In this document: positions 21,273-32,074 of the stretch, piece by piece
Layout: each line of letters begins with the position of its first letter
Numbering within the stretch: the first letter of the stretch is position 1
Origin: Paraspadella gotoi
Lineage: Eukaryota > Chaetognatha
Length of the DNA stretch: 64,000 nt
Assembly: GCA_051294375.1 (NCBI GenBank)
Contig: CM119269.1
Span: 4,026,502 to 4,090,501 of the forward strand
Direction: 5' to 3'
Program-made: the position numbers and the translations under genes
Notes under the pieces: model-generated
What the model was told of the DNA's origin: nothing
The model's database searches: none
The model's input: only the letters and a program-made list of their open reading frames with translations

Positions 21273-21494
21273 ATTCTCGGCGCCGAGGCGGAACCCTGTG
21301 ACGAGACCGGCATCTGGGAAATCATCTGCGAGGACCTCTCCGGAACGCCCTTCCCCAGGAATACCCACTCCAAGTATTGCGAGATGGACGTCGACACGGC
21401 TTACCTCTGCATCGCCATCAGTGTCCTTGGCTCTCCCCATTTGGACTACCCGGCGGTGTCCTTGACGGGCGTCAGGATTTGGAAGAAGCCGTAG
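21273..21494 (+). CDS. Discoidin-like (F5/8 type C) domain, terminal exon
   Basis: From ACATCCGGCAG to TAG this exon has 73 residues in phase 0. It starts ILGAEAEPCDETGIWEIICE and ends SLTGVRIWKKP-stop. The last part (LCIAISVLGSPHLDYPAVSL then TGVRIW) has the layout of the C-terminal strands of F5/8 type C/discoidin-like domains. It matches in arrangement the exon at 23326 (VRFFSYWGFDC...CILKVKMW). Paired cysteines suggest an extracellular protein. Upstream exons of this gene were not found in place. It is immediately followed by a (GA)n tract at 21497. Confidence 0.55.
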   Translation: MLGAEAEPCDETGIWEIICEDLSGTPFPRNTHSKYCEMDVDTAYLCIAISVLGSPHLDYPAVSLTGVRIWKKP

Positions 21495-21496
21495 GG

Positions 21497-21531
21497 AGAG
21501 AGAGAGAGAAAGAGAAAAAAAAAGAGAGAGT

Positions 21532-21587
<56 letters not shown>

Positions 21588-21592
21588 AAGAG
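21497..21592 (+). repeat. (GA)n microsatellite in 3' flank
   Basis: Interrupted GA tract starting three bases after the stop codon at 21494. Confidence 0.9.
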
Positions 21593-22353
21593 TTTATTAT
21601 AAGAACTTAACATTAACAAAATAATAGTTTATTTTGTTTCGGCTGTGATGCAATTTCTATAAAAAGAAAAAGGAAAATTTATCAATTTTTTTTCGTTTTC
21701 TCTGCCAAGAAAAATATGTAAAGGGCGAAAAAAATAGTTCGTTACGAAGTTCGTTTTGAGATCATCCGAGTAAAATTGGATAAAATGAAAGATTCGCTAG
21801 TTAGTTAAAAGATTTTAAAGTTACCCAAATTAAGTGGTCACCGGATTATGGATTTATCGATTTTTACTTAAAATTTGTTAATTTTGATTAACGAGTGTTG
21901 TTTATTCATAGCTTATGTTCCAAGCGAATTTAATTTTTAGTTGCTTTTGAGTAACTTTTCGGTCGGTCCGTCTGTTGGTCTTTTCTTCTGACGTTTTAAA
22001 TAATCATAACTTGGTCAATGGTATATGAATTTAATTAATATTAAGGCGCTTAATCATATTAATATAAATCAAATATCGGTTCTACACCTTAAAACTTTCT
22101 GTTCTTGTTTTTTATCCTTGAATTTTTATTTTTTTTATTTTTCGTGAAATTTTTCGAATTTTGACGATTTTTTTTTTCTCGTCGATGATTCGCGTCACCT
22201 TGAAAGTTGTTCCGACATAACGCAGTTACGCATTGAAAATTTGCATAATGCCTCGAATAAAAATATTAATAGGAAATTAATGTCGACAAATGAGGCGATT
22301 AGCGCCTGGGCGTTGTTGCTTGGTAATGCGGGGGGGGGTTTCCCCGTCACTCT

Positions 22354-22409
<56 letters not shown>

Positions 22410-22465
22410 TCTCTCTCTTCTCTCTTTCTCTAACGCCCTGCCCCTTCTCGTCTTCCACCCCTCAG
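21593..22465. other. AT-rich intergenic stretch with repeat fragment and (CT)n
   Basis: Mostly AT-rich. A reversed, truncated copy of the palindrome-ended repeat lies at about 21935-21990 (TTTTTAGTTGCTTTTGAGT, then CGGTCGGTCCGTCTG). A (CT)n tract covers 22352-22432 and runs into the acceptor of the next exon, where it acts as a very long polypyrimidine tract. Confidence 0.5.
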
Positions 22466-22762
22466 CTACTGCACAGCGGCCGAGACAAGACGGCCAAGTG
22501 CGAACCCATTTCACCCCTTCCCACGACCTCTGGTCAAATTCAAGACGCAGGGACCAGTCCTCCCTTGGAAGAGCACGGCGGCCGACGCGGTGAACCGCGT
22601 TTGGTACAAATTCGACGGACCCATCGCCGTCGCCCGGTTCGGGTTCGAAGCCGGCGACAACGCCAACCCGTCGCCGTCGGAATTCCGTCTCGTCGGTTCC
22701 AACGACGGCTCCTCGTGGACGACGGTGATGGACGTCGACGTCGCCGCCACCTCGGGAACAAT
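22466..22762 (+). CDS. Discoidin-like (F5/8 type C) domain, central exon
   Basis: From CACCCCTCAG to donor GTGAGC the 297-bp exon (phase 2 to 2) reads YCTAAETRRPSANPFHPF. After a basic stretch it continues RVWYKFDGPIAVARFGFEAG, then SEFRLVGSNDGSSWTTVMDV. The W-Y-x-F, the F-G-F strand and especially GSNDGSSWTTV are the core of F5/8 C/discoidin folds, which bind carbohydrate or lipid head groups outside cells. Cysteines and the fold imply secretion. Its 3' phase fits 23326. Its 5' phase also fits the end of 23994-24099, which has the sequence expected for the start of such a domain. Confidence 0.7.
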
Positions 22763-23043
22763 GTGAGCATCGCTCTTTTGGGAAAGATTCCTTTCTTTGA
22801 TCGGTGAAGGTATGTGATACGGTCGAGAAAAAAAAATTGAAACGGAATTGGTGTGGCGTCCTCAGCGTGTTGTTGTTGACACATTGTCTCATTTGACATT
22901 TGGCATTCATATTTATATGGAAAGAGAAAAAGGTTTGTTCTACCTTTGTGAAATAAATCATCCTTATTATAGTTCCAATCGAGTTCTGAGTTCGGCGTGT
23001 CAAGAGATGAAGCCAACAATTTCTTAACGGCCGTGAAAATTTC

Positions 23044-23091
<48 letters not shown>

Positions 23092-23095
23092 TTTT

Positions 23096-23139
<44 letters not shown>

Positions 23140-23140
23140 G

Positions 23141-23175
<35 letters not shown>

Positions 23176-23325
23176 TATTTATTTATTTGTTTATTTCTAT
23201 GTATGTAATAGTATCCATATTTATTTTTTCTTTACTCTTTCTGTCTTTATAACGATTTAAAAAAAAACAAAACAAAACATACATTATTAGTCAAAAACTG
23301 CTAACGATTTTAAATAAAACAACAG
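22763..23325 (+). repeat. Intron with (CTTT)n microsatellite
   Basis: The intron between two discoidin exons contains about 33 CTTT units at 23043-23177 with single interruptions. The remainder is AT-rich. Confidence 0.85.
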
Positions 23326-23471
23326 ATTCAACCCCAATACTTACAAAGAGTGGACAACCACTGGTCCCGTGCGCTTTTTCTCGTATTGGGGCTTTGATTG
23401 CGACGCCCATAACGACGGCGGAGACCACTGTTGCATCCTTAAAGTGAAAATGTGGCAAACGGCCGCCATGA
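23326..23471 (+). CDS. Discoidin-like domain, C-terminal exon
   Basis: The 146-bp exon between AACAACAG and donor GTAAGT reads, after completing Ile, FNPNTYKEWTTTGPVRFFSY, then WGFDCDAHNDGGDHCCILKV and KMWQTAAM. It supplies the last strands of the F5/8-like fold: the strand VRFFSYW, a Cys-containing loop, and the closing strand CILKVKMW. It joins 22762 in phase and leaves one base that fits both the exon at 23994 and an equivalent elsewhere. Confidence 0.7.
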
Positions 23472-23993
23472 GTAAGTCATTATTATCACCGTCACATTAA
23501 ATGACTATTGTTTATTCATCTACTGAAATACAGCGCTGCCTTAATTAGGGATTGCTCAGAGGTGCATACCACAGGGTACTTAAGACGCAGCGATACGCGC
23601 CCAATAATAAACTGTCGGTCGGTCGTCAGTCTGCCTGTCCCTATGCATTAAGAAAAGAGGAAGCTTAACATTGTTATCGGTAATAATTTAGGTAAAGACT
23701 AAATTTACTATTTCTTTAAGGTCTAACCATGTCGCATTAGTTCACATACCTCATTATGAAATTTGTACAAGCAATATAAAAATTATTATTATCAGTGAAA
23801 AAAATATCTATTAATATCTTGGTTCTTTGGGAAAAAAATAATTAGAAAGGTATTCAAAAGCTGTAACACACAATTTTTGTTTTATTGCTACGCAATAACT
23901 TGTTTTACAATGTTATTATTTTATTGGAAACAACTTTGGCTGGCCTAAGCCCCACCGCCATATTCTTCCCTATTTTCATTTTCTTCCCACGAG
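23472..23993. other. Intron with fragment of a dispersed repeat
   Basis: AT-rich. At about 23545-23640 a degraded inverted fragment with CTGTCGGTCGGTCG and CTGCCTGTCCCTATGCAT resembles the CCGACC-rich part of the palindrome-ended repeat family. Confidence 0.4.
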
Positions 23994-24099
23994 GCATGAA
24001 AGAAATCAAGTTTGACGAGTACGATACCTTCAAAGCTTCCTCCATCTATACGCCGGGAAGCACAAACGCCGCAAAAGCCGCCGTCGTCGCCGGAAGCCG
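23994..24099 (+). CDS. Discoidin-like domain, N-terminal exon
   Basis: From TTCCCACGAG to donor GTAAAA (phase 1 to 2) the exon reads SMKEIKFDEYDTFKASSIYT, then PGSTNAAKAAVVAGSR. The motif F-K-A-S-S-x-Y followed by an A-A-K-A-A helix-like stretch is how F5/8 C domains start. Its end phase accepts the exon at 22466, giving AGSR-YCTAAE. It is either the beginning of a second tandem domain or the true first exon of the domain encoded at 22466-23471, displaced by assembly. Confidence 0.6.
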
Positions 24100-24224
24100 G
24101 TAAAATCAATTCGTGTGACGGAACATATAATTAACAAAGTCTATAAATCAGTTATATTAATTAGTTATTAGTTATTGTTACTTATCTGAAATGTTCGACA
24201 CAACGTCGAAATTTTTTTTTTCAG

Positions 24225-24285
24225 ACGCCACCGTGAAAGCGTGGTCAGCGGGTATAGGGCAGAAATCCTGAGGGGAGAAAGATAA
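24225..24285 (+). CDS. Possible alternative terminal exon
   Basis: After a strong acceptor (TTTTTTTTTCAG) a frame in phase with 24099 reads RHRESVVSGYRAEILRGER and a stop. It would end the protein inside a discoidin domain, which is unusual, and it runs straight into a (GA)n tract. The acceptor is convincing but the reading is not. Confidence 0.25.
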
Positions 24286-24289
24286 AGAG

Positions 24290-24292
24290 AAT

Positions 24293-24334
<42 letters not shown>

Positions 24335-24342
24335 AGAGAAGA
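24290..24342 (+). repeat. (GA)n microsatellite
   Basis: Interrupted GA tract separating the discoidin exons from the repeat block. The 24345-24556 segment after it recurs inverted at 29903-30118. Confidence 0.85.
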
Positions 24343-24556
24343 GGAAGAAAGTACATAAAGCGCTTTAGTGAAAATCGCCTAAAAATCGGTAAGAAAACTA
24401 CTCTTTAAAACTGATCGGGAGATGTCCTCAAACTCCGGGCATCACACATTTCTCCGCGTTGCCATAACTGCATTATTTAAAAATTTATAGCAGTTGCTTT
24501 TAAAAATTCAAAATATTTATATATGAAGATAGCGAAATACTTGGTTCCCTTTTTAT

Positions 24557-25710
24557 TAGGGTTACAAAACCGTTAACATGTTAACGGTTATTAACGGTTA
24601 AACAATAATTTTAACCTAACCGTTAATATATTTATTTTAACGGTAAATTCGGTTAATTTTTAAATATGATTTTTTTATTTTTGGTATAAAATCTTTGATT
24701 TTTTAAAAGAAAAGTAATTTTTTCTTGTCCTCTCCTTTTCTCACCAATATTTTTCCCCTCTCTCTCTTCCATTTTTTTCTTATTTTTTTTCCTTTGTTAT
24801 TTTCAACCCTTTTAATCTTTTTTCTATACTAATCTCCTTCTGTACCTATCTCTTTCTTTCTCTCTTTTCCCCTCCTTCTTTTCTCCCTTTCTTTTCTCTC
24901 CTTTTTTTCTCCCTTTTCTTTTACCTTTTATTTTTTTTTCTTCCCCTTCCAGTGTTTTTTCTTTTTCTTACTTATTTCTCCCAATTTTTTTTCGTTTTTT
25001 CCTTTCAATTAATTTTATGCATTTACATCAAAGAATATAATGAAATATAATATATATGCACATGCAAATAGTTGCATACATTTTCTTGCAAATTAAATTC
25101 TTATATATAAAATATGCAAACATTTTATTTTATATATCACTATTCTTTAGCTAATGATTTTATTATCAAAGAATGTACAATAAAATCTAAACATCTTCAA
25201 AACATAAAAGAAGAAGTTCAAATAAAATAAAACAGAAATAGCTTCAATAATAAAAAATTATTAAAAAACCAAATAAAAATAAATGTAATAAAAATTAATA
25301 ACAGAAGGAACTAATCTTAAAATGGACATTAAGGCTATCCTTCATCATGATATATTTTTTAATAAAACTGAAAAAAATATTTAATAATCAATAATCTTGG
25401 ATCAATCGATCAATCAAACTTTCAATCAAAAAAATATTATTCATAATTTATATTTTCATGGTTATGGCTTATGAAAAAATAAAACAGAAAAACAAGCGTT
25501 TAAGAAACTAACAACTAGAAAAATAAGCATTGCTGATGAAGACTCTAATTGTAGAGTCGAACATGTCCGAAACAAAACAAATAAATTGTTTTCCTCTCTA
25601 AAAGTTATATTATAGAAATTAACGCGATTTTTAACGGTTAACCGTTAAAAATATTAGTTTTAACGGTTAAAGCGAAATTTCTTCAAAAATTAACGGTTAT
25701 CGGAACCCTA
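24557..25710 (+). mobile_element. Non-autonomous hAT-like DNA transposon, copy 1
   Basis: Terminal inverted repeats start TAGGGTTACAAAACCGTTAA on the left and, reverse-complemented, TAGGGTTCCGATAACCGTTA on the right. AACGGTTA motifs cluster inside both ends. The 8 bases before the element are CTTTTTAT. The 8 bases after it read CTTTTTAT in the third copy of this locus (36101-36108 reversed) and lack one T here. An 8-bp target duplication and a TAGGGTT-type end fit the hAT superfamily. The 1.15-kb interior is AT-rich with a pyrimidine-rich section and no transposase frame, so it would be mobilised in trans. Confidence 0.6.
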
Positions 25711-25764
25711 CTTTTATGAGATGAGCGACATTTAACAATTTCGTAATTATTATCACTGAACTAC

Positions 25765-25830
25765 GAATGATCAGTTCGCTGGTGGCGGACGATCTTCCCA
25801 CTGGATCGTCGAACGTGACCGGAATCGTTA
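25765..25830 (-). CDS. Candidate exon in the large repeat
   Basis: On the minus strand, acceptor CTTTCGTTTTAG and donor GTAAGT (intact in the other two copies, GTAGTT here) border 66 bp. The most protein-like frame reads TIPVTFDDPVGRSSATSELI plus I, a plausible beta-rich segment. The same exon is at about 31356-31421 and, on the + strand, 35987-36052. No family is recognised. Confidence 0.35.
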
Positions 25831-25957
25831 CTAAAACGAAAGAAGAAAAAGAGAAAGAAATTTGAAACTATCCAAAAGTAAAAACTTATTATTGATTATG
25901 ATGTGGTTGGTAAAGTTTCTAAAAGTGAATATAATGTGTGAACGAAATGTTAAATAC

Positions 25958-26050
25958 TTGCCAGATGACGTCCCATAGGCGACAAGGATTCGCCCGCCAG
26001 AAAAAAAGGATGTGCAGGGCACAATTTGATTTAGAAAATAACTCGTTTCC
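25958..26050 (-). CDS. Candidate TIG/IPT-like exon in the large repeat
   Basis: On the minus strand, after ATTTTAAACAG, 93 bp up to donor GTATTT read ETSYFLNQIVPCTSFFSGGR then ILVAYGTSSG. P-x-x-S-x-x-S-G-G-x-x-(I/L)-x-V-x-G-T is the hallmark of TIG/IPT immunoglobulin-like domains of plexin/Met-type receptors and related proteins. Only this short piece is visible, and its end phase does not fit the most protein-like frame of the exon at 25765. The copies at about 31549-31643 and 35755-35860 carry indels. Confidence 0.3.
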
Positions 26051-26398
26051 CTGTTTAAAATATATTTTTGACTTATAACTAACTAAAAAAGAATGTTGAA
26101 AAAGGACGTTTATAAAAATAACAAAAGAAACTATGATAAGAAAAGAGATATTTTTGGATTTATCCAGGATTCACGTAGTACGAAGATTGATAAGGATTGA
26201 CATCACAACTTAATGGTTATAGTTCTAACTATTCCTCTATAAATTACAACTAAAAAAATCATTTTCCGAACATATATTGTCAAAAAGACTAGCTAATAGT
26301 ATAAATCAATATAACTCACTATTTGGGAGTAAATCAGTCAAATGATTAGGGATAGAAAAAAAAAATCTTAGCCTCTCTCTAAATCCTTAGATAGGGAA

Positions 26399-26400
<2 letters not shown>

Positions 26401-26482
<82 letters not shown>

Positions 26483-26512
26483 GAGATAGAAAGAGAGAGA
26501 GAGAGAGAGAGG
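26401..26512 (+). repeat. (GA)n microsatellite
   Basis: About 110 bp of GA repeat. Counterparts lie at 31993-32105 and, as (CT)n, 36345-36478. One of the copy-3 inversion junctions falls beside it. Confidence 0.9.
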
Positions 26513-29500
26513 AAAGGTGGGGAGGGTGTTAGTAATCAATTGATTCATCGCGAGAAAAAGAAATAAAATCCCGGTTGGCGTCCGCGGCCGTTTCCTGCAA
26601 CGGGTTGACGAAATACGGGGAGGAGGAGGAGAAAGGAAGGAGAATCAGGGAGAAGGGGGAAGAGGAGGAAGGTCGAGAAGGTAAGAAAGGGAGAGGGGGG
26701 AAAAGAGAGAGAGAGAGAGAGAGTCAGAGATGTAAACACAAGTTTGTCGGCGTCGCCGTAACATGGGGGACGGAGGGATCGAGAGTCGCCACACGGCGAT
26801 AAAATTAGAAATTCTAGAATCTGAAATTCTGGAAGAAGAAGAGAAGAAATTAAAGAAAATAACAAGATTCGTCTTCTCCATTTTCGGGCGACGATGAAAC
26901 AGAAAAGGAATCCTGTTTTGAATAAAAATTGTCCGAAATATTCATCGCTTCCGACATTTTTTTTAATTCCGCTGCGTCGATGGGATGAATTTTATTCTGT
27001 TTTTATTTGGCTTCTTGAAAATCAATCTTCTCTTAAAAAAGTGTATTGTATTAAACTATTTTCATTAATAAATCTCTTGAGTTATAAAGATTTAATTACG
27101 TTTAGTCTCTCTTGGTATCAAATATTCAACGGCAAAATTTTCATTTAATGAATTTATCTAAAACTTTCAAGCAATAATAAAAACGGATACTAACACTAAA
27201 CTAAAAAAAAAGAACATCCGCAACAACCGTTTTGCGTTCCCGATTGTTTTGAAATTATTTGAAAACTAAAAAAACTAACATAATCGATATATACAAAACC
27301 CCAGAGAAGAAAACGAAGTTAAAATGGTCTCGATTCGTCATCGTACCCACCGTTGCGTTGGAAAAAAGAAAGAAAAAATCGATGGTCCGGAATAAGAAGA
27401 AAAAACCCAGTTCTCCTCTTTTAGTTTTTTTTCCGAATCGGACATAAATTCTCCACTGCGTGGAAATAATTCAATCCTTACGACGGAGAAAAGAGCCACG
27501 ATTCCGTGTCACGTGATCGACTGCGGTTGGTTAGAGGTCGAGTGTGGCTCTGCGGGATGGAAATTCTAATGAGTGATGAATATTTTCTGGACATTTGAGA
27601 AAAAAAAAATCTGATTTAGGATCAGAACGAGGAATCTGGGGCGACCGCCTGATTTCCCTCGCGGGGGAGAAAACCGTAACGATCGTGCGTGGCCATTCCG
27701 GACGTCTCTCGCTAAATAATAACAATGTTTAATGTTAAAGTAACCGCGCCAATAGGGGGAGACGCCAGACGCCAATTAAGCATCAGAAGCGATACGGTAA
27801 AGGTCTTAAATATATGGTTTGTCTAATATCATATATTTAATAAGTTCGTCTGATCGTATCCGTTGGGTTTCTTTTAATCAAAGGTTTTAACCTGAAATGA
27901 CAAAATAATTGTTACGGTTGTGGCGGTATATTCAGTTATTCACATTGCCTGGCAAAGCCGGACCGTCCTTGGGTAACAGCGCTAGTGACAGGAGCGTCAC
28001 TGGAGGTCCGGTAGCTCCTAAAGCAACAGTGAGTTTCCCCATCCAAATGGGCATCACAGGCAACCGGGCCGTGGCCAATAACGCATGATTTTACTGAATA
28101 AACTCTGGGCTTGCTTATTTATCATAAGCAAAAATAAACATTCCCTAAGTTTAGGATTAGATTGCAGCTTCAGCTGTTTAAGCGCCCAAGAGCTTCGGGT
28201 CTGAGCGAAGGACCCTCCCTCAGCGCCTCCGTCGCTAATGACCGCTGTGTGAACGGTTGGTTCGATTTTATTCACCATGGGTTGATTTGATTACCAATTT
28301 AAATGTTTACCGAAGTTTACAATATTAAAGTACGCTCATCGCAGCTATCGATGAAACAAAATGTGAAAGGAAAAGGTTTGTTTTATACTTTATAAGTTAC
28401 TATGTTAACAATGAATATTGATCGATCTTGTAAAATGAAGACTACGAATTGCAATCGGTTTTGTTGTTCTGGTTCGTTTAATACTTAGAGTCTACGTCGT
28501 TCCTTAGAAATCGAGGAAGACTTTTTCAATGGAGATTTTCGTTAAAAATCTGACTACCAAATAATGTCAACGCCCCTGGGAAAAATTCAGGTAAAAAATA
28601 GATGTAAAAACAGTCGATTCCGATCCTGTTTACGTCTGAACGGGCTCGCATTTTTTTCTCTTGACAATAACTCATCTTTGACATCGAACCATTCGATTTC
28701 AAATGTACTGGTCCGCTCGGGAAATATTTTTTGACGCAATTTTTATACATAAAATACAAGGGATTCTCAACTTCAATACAATGTCAACTGCATTTAAGGT
28801 ATGTTGTCATTTTACATAAACTTCGATTCAGGAATCCGATAGCAATATGTCTGGAGGCTCTCAAAATTTTTGCTTTACATTCATTTGGTTATTTTAATAT
28901 AATACGATAATGTTAAAGTGAATTAGTCTATTTTGGTGAAATTTTTAATTTAAAGTAAAAGTAAAAGAGGAGCTAACGATCGGAATTCTAAGAGTTTTCA
29001 ACCGGGAAGTCAGATTCGGAAAATCTTATATGGCGAAAATCTTCCAAAGAAGGTGGTGGATTTTCGTGTAAGATGTTGGTTAGTATAGTTTCTCTAATAG
29101 TTATAGGTCGGATTTTTTTGAAACTTAAAACATACAGCAATATTGCCAATCATTCTACATTGGCCGGTGCAATGTAGATATATGATAAAAAATGCTCTGA
29201 CTTTTTTCGCAAAGAGCTTAGTCCTATAATACTCCTCAGCTGCGCCAAATCTCGATAAAAATCCCGCTAAAACTCAGAAAAAATTGCGGGCAGTCGTCAT
29301 TGACGATCAATCCTGCAATTTTTTTAATCCTACATCTGCAATTAATTTCTTTTTTTTTCTCGGCGTTAAATTGAAACAATGCTACATGTAACAGGAAGCC
29401 CATTGGCTGCCATATGGCTTTTTCGTCGGAACTATGATTGGTCGATCTTCGTTTCTGGTTTGGTCGACCCTGACACTCGAGGAACATTGCCTGACCCTCC

Positions 29501-29877
29501 TATCTGGCGGCAAAAGAGAAACGTGGGCTTACCACCCCCCCCCTCTCCGATTCGCCAGGAGAATTCAAAAGCATAAAAAGAAAAAAAAGAAAAAGTTTTA
29601 ATTTCCAAAGAATCGATGGCATTTTTTAGGAGAGGGGATGTTGAAATTTTACTTGTTTATTTTAGATTTTTTGTTCCTTGTGTTAAAAAGTCAAGAATAC
29701 AAAAGGAAATTCCGATCGTGCGTAACGATAATTGCAATATCATTTGCAATTCGCATCCGCATCGTAATGTCATTCGTTTAATTTACGCTTTCGTGTTAAG
29801 AATCGCTGTGCTATTTTCCTCTTAAACCCACTGTGTTATTTCGAGAAATGTCCAGGATGGAAAAAATTCAATTTCGG

Positions 29878-29902
29878 NNNNNNNNNNNNNNNNNNNNNNN
29901 NN
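29878..29902. other. 25-N gap between copies 1 and 2
   Basis: Standard-length gap at the junction of the two direct copies of the large repeat. Confidence 0.95.
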
Positions 29903-30119
29903 TAAAAAGGGAACCAAGTAATTTCGCTATCTTCATATATAAATATTTTGAATTTTTAAAAGCAACTGCTATAAATTTTTAAATAATGCAGTTATGGCAA
30001 CGCGGAGAAATGTGTGATGCCCGGAGTTTGAGACATCTCCCGACAGCTTTTAAAGACGTAGTTTTCTTAACCGATTTTTAAGGCGATTTGTTCACTAACG
30101 CTTTTGTAACTCTCTCTCT
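29903..30119 (-). repeat. Inverted copy of the 24345-24556 flank
   Basis: Starting TAAAAAGGGAACCAAGTAAT, this segment is the reverse complement of the sequence just left of the hAT-like element in copy 1, ending at AACGCTTTTG. It is inverted in place relative to the element, which keeps its orientation. Confidence 0.75.
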
Positions 30120-31301
30120 TAGGGTTACATAAACCGTTAACATGTTAACGGTTATTAACGGTTAAAAATAATTTTAACCTAACCGTTAATATATTTATTT
30201 TAACGGTAAATTCGGTTAATTTTTAAATATGATTTTTTTATTTTTGGTATAAAATCTTTGATTTTTTAAAAGAAAAGTAATTTTTTCTTGTCCTCTCCTT
30301 TTCTCACCAATATTTTTCCCCTCTCTCTCTTCCATTTTTTTCTTATTTTTTTTCCTTTGTTATTTTCAACCCTTTTAATCTTTTTTCTATACTAATCTCC
30401 TTCTGTACCTATCTCTTTCTTTCTCTCTTTTCCCCTCCTTCTTTTCTCCCTTTCTTTTCTCTCCTTTTTTTCTCCCTTTTCTTTTACCTTTTATTTTTTT
30501 TTCTTCCCCTTCCAGTGTTTTTTCTTTTTCTTACTTATTTCTCCCAATTTTTTTTCGTTTTTTCCTTTCAATTAATTTTATGCATTTACATCAAAGAATA
30601 TAATGAAATATAATATATATGCACATGCAAATAGTTGCATACATTTTCTTGCAAATTAAATTCTTATATATAAAATATGCAAACATTTTATTTTATATAT
30701 CACTATTCTTTAGCTAATGATTTTATTATCAAAGAATGTACAATAAAATCTAAACATCTTCAAAACATAAAAGAAGAAGTTCAAATAAAAAAATAAATCC
30801 ATTTGCTATTTTACATCAAACAGACAAATATACAAATAATGAAAAAATTATTAAAAAACCAAATAAAAATAAATGTAATAAAAATTAATAACAGAAGGAA
30901 CTAATCTTAAAATGGACATTAAGGCTATCCTTCAATCATGATATATTTTTTAATAAAACTGAAAAAAATATTTTAATAATCAATAAATCTTTGGATCAAT
31001 CGATCAATCAAACTTTCAATCAAAAAAATATTATTCATAATTTATATTTATGGTTATGGCTTATGAAAAAATAAAACAGAAAACAAGCGTTTAAGAAACT
31101 AACAACTAGAAAAATAAGCATTGCTGATGAAGACTCTAATTGTAGAGTCGAACATGTCCGAAAACAAAACAAATAAATTGTTTTCCTCTCTAAAAGTTAT
31201 ATTATAGAAATTAACGCGATTTTTAACGGTTAACCGTTAAAAATATTTAGTTTTAACGGTTAAGCGAAATTTCTCAAAAATTAACGGTTATCGGAACCCT
31301 A
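30120..31301 (+). mobile_element. Non-autonomous hAT-like transposon, copy 2
   Basis: Same terminal inverted repeats as copy 1. The right flank is again CTTTTATGAG, but the left flank is TCTCTCTCTC, not the target duplication. The left junction is therefore rearranged and does not represent an insertion site. About 50 bp near 30785-30845 differ from copy 1. Confidence 0.6.
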
Positions 31302-31990
31302 CTTTTATGAGATGAGCGACATTTAACTAATTTCGTAATTATTATCACTGAACTTACGAATGATCAGTTCGCTGGTGGCGGACGATCTTCCCACTGGATC
31401 GTCGAACGTGACCGGAATCGTTACTAAAACGAAAGAAGAAAAAGAGAAAGAAATTTGAAACTATCCAAAAGTAAAAACTTATTATTGATTAAATGATGTG
31501 GTTGTAAAGTTTCTAAAGTGAATATAATGTGTGAACGAAATGTTAAATACTTGCCAGATGACGTCCCATAGGCGACAAGGATTCGCCCGCCAGAAAAAAA
31601 GGATGTGCAGGCACAATTTGATTTAGAAAATAACTCGTTTCCCTGTTTAAAATATATTTTTGACTTATAACTAACTAAAAAAGAATGTTGAAAAAGGCAC
31701 GTTTATAAAAATAACAAAAGAAACTATGATAAGAAAAGAGATATTTTTGGATTTATCCAGGATTCACGTAGTACGAGATTGATAAGGATTGACATCACAA
31801 CTTAATGGTTATAGTTCCTAACTATTCCTCTATAAATTACAACTAAAAAAATTCATTTTCCGAACATATATTGTCAAAAAGATAGCTAATAGTATAAATC
31901 AATATAACTCACTATTTGGGAGTAAATCAGTCAATGATTAGGGATAGAAAAAAAAAATCTTAGCCTCTCTCTAAATCCTTAGATAGGGAA

Positions 31991-32074
<84 letters not shown>

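Larger units (their letters stand above)
24557..29877 (+). repeat. Large repeat, copy 1 (about 5.3 kb)
   Basis: The block is present again at 30120-35455 in direct orientation and, rearranged and inverted, at 35481-39818. Copies 1 and 2 differ mainly by single-base indels and few substitutions, with one difference of about 50 bp inside the hAT-like element. This suggests two alleles, or one locus assembled twice, and not an old duplication. The block contains the hAT-like element, minus-strand exon candidates, a (GA)n tract at 26401-26512 and otherwise AT-rich DNA. The stretch 26900-29877 shows no exon I can defend beyond those listed. Confidence 0.8.

Noticed and set aside
22279-22350. MSTNEAISAWALLLGNAGG frame resembling MPTNEQISAALILEEAM at 10826
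   Set aside because: Similarity covers only a few residues, no splice sites support it, and it runs into G- and CT-runs.
28054-28278. Minus-strand 74-codon frame in the large repeat (VNKIEPTVHTAVISDGGAEG)
   Set aside because: The frame is disrupted differently in each copy, the opposite strand is also open, and no splice pair or family supports it.
29236-29487. Minus-strand 83-codon frame in copy 1 of the large repeat
   Set aside because: Copies 2 and 3 are frameshifted and no exon borders or recognisable domain exist.
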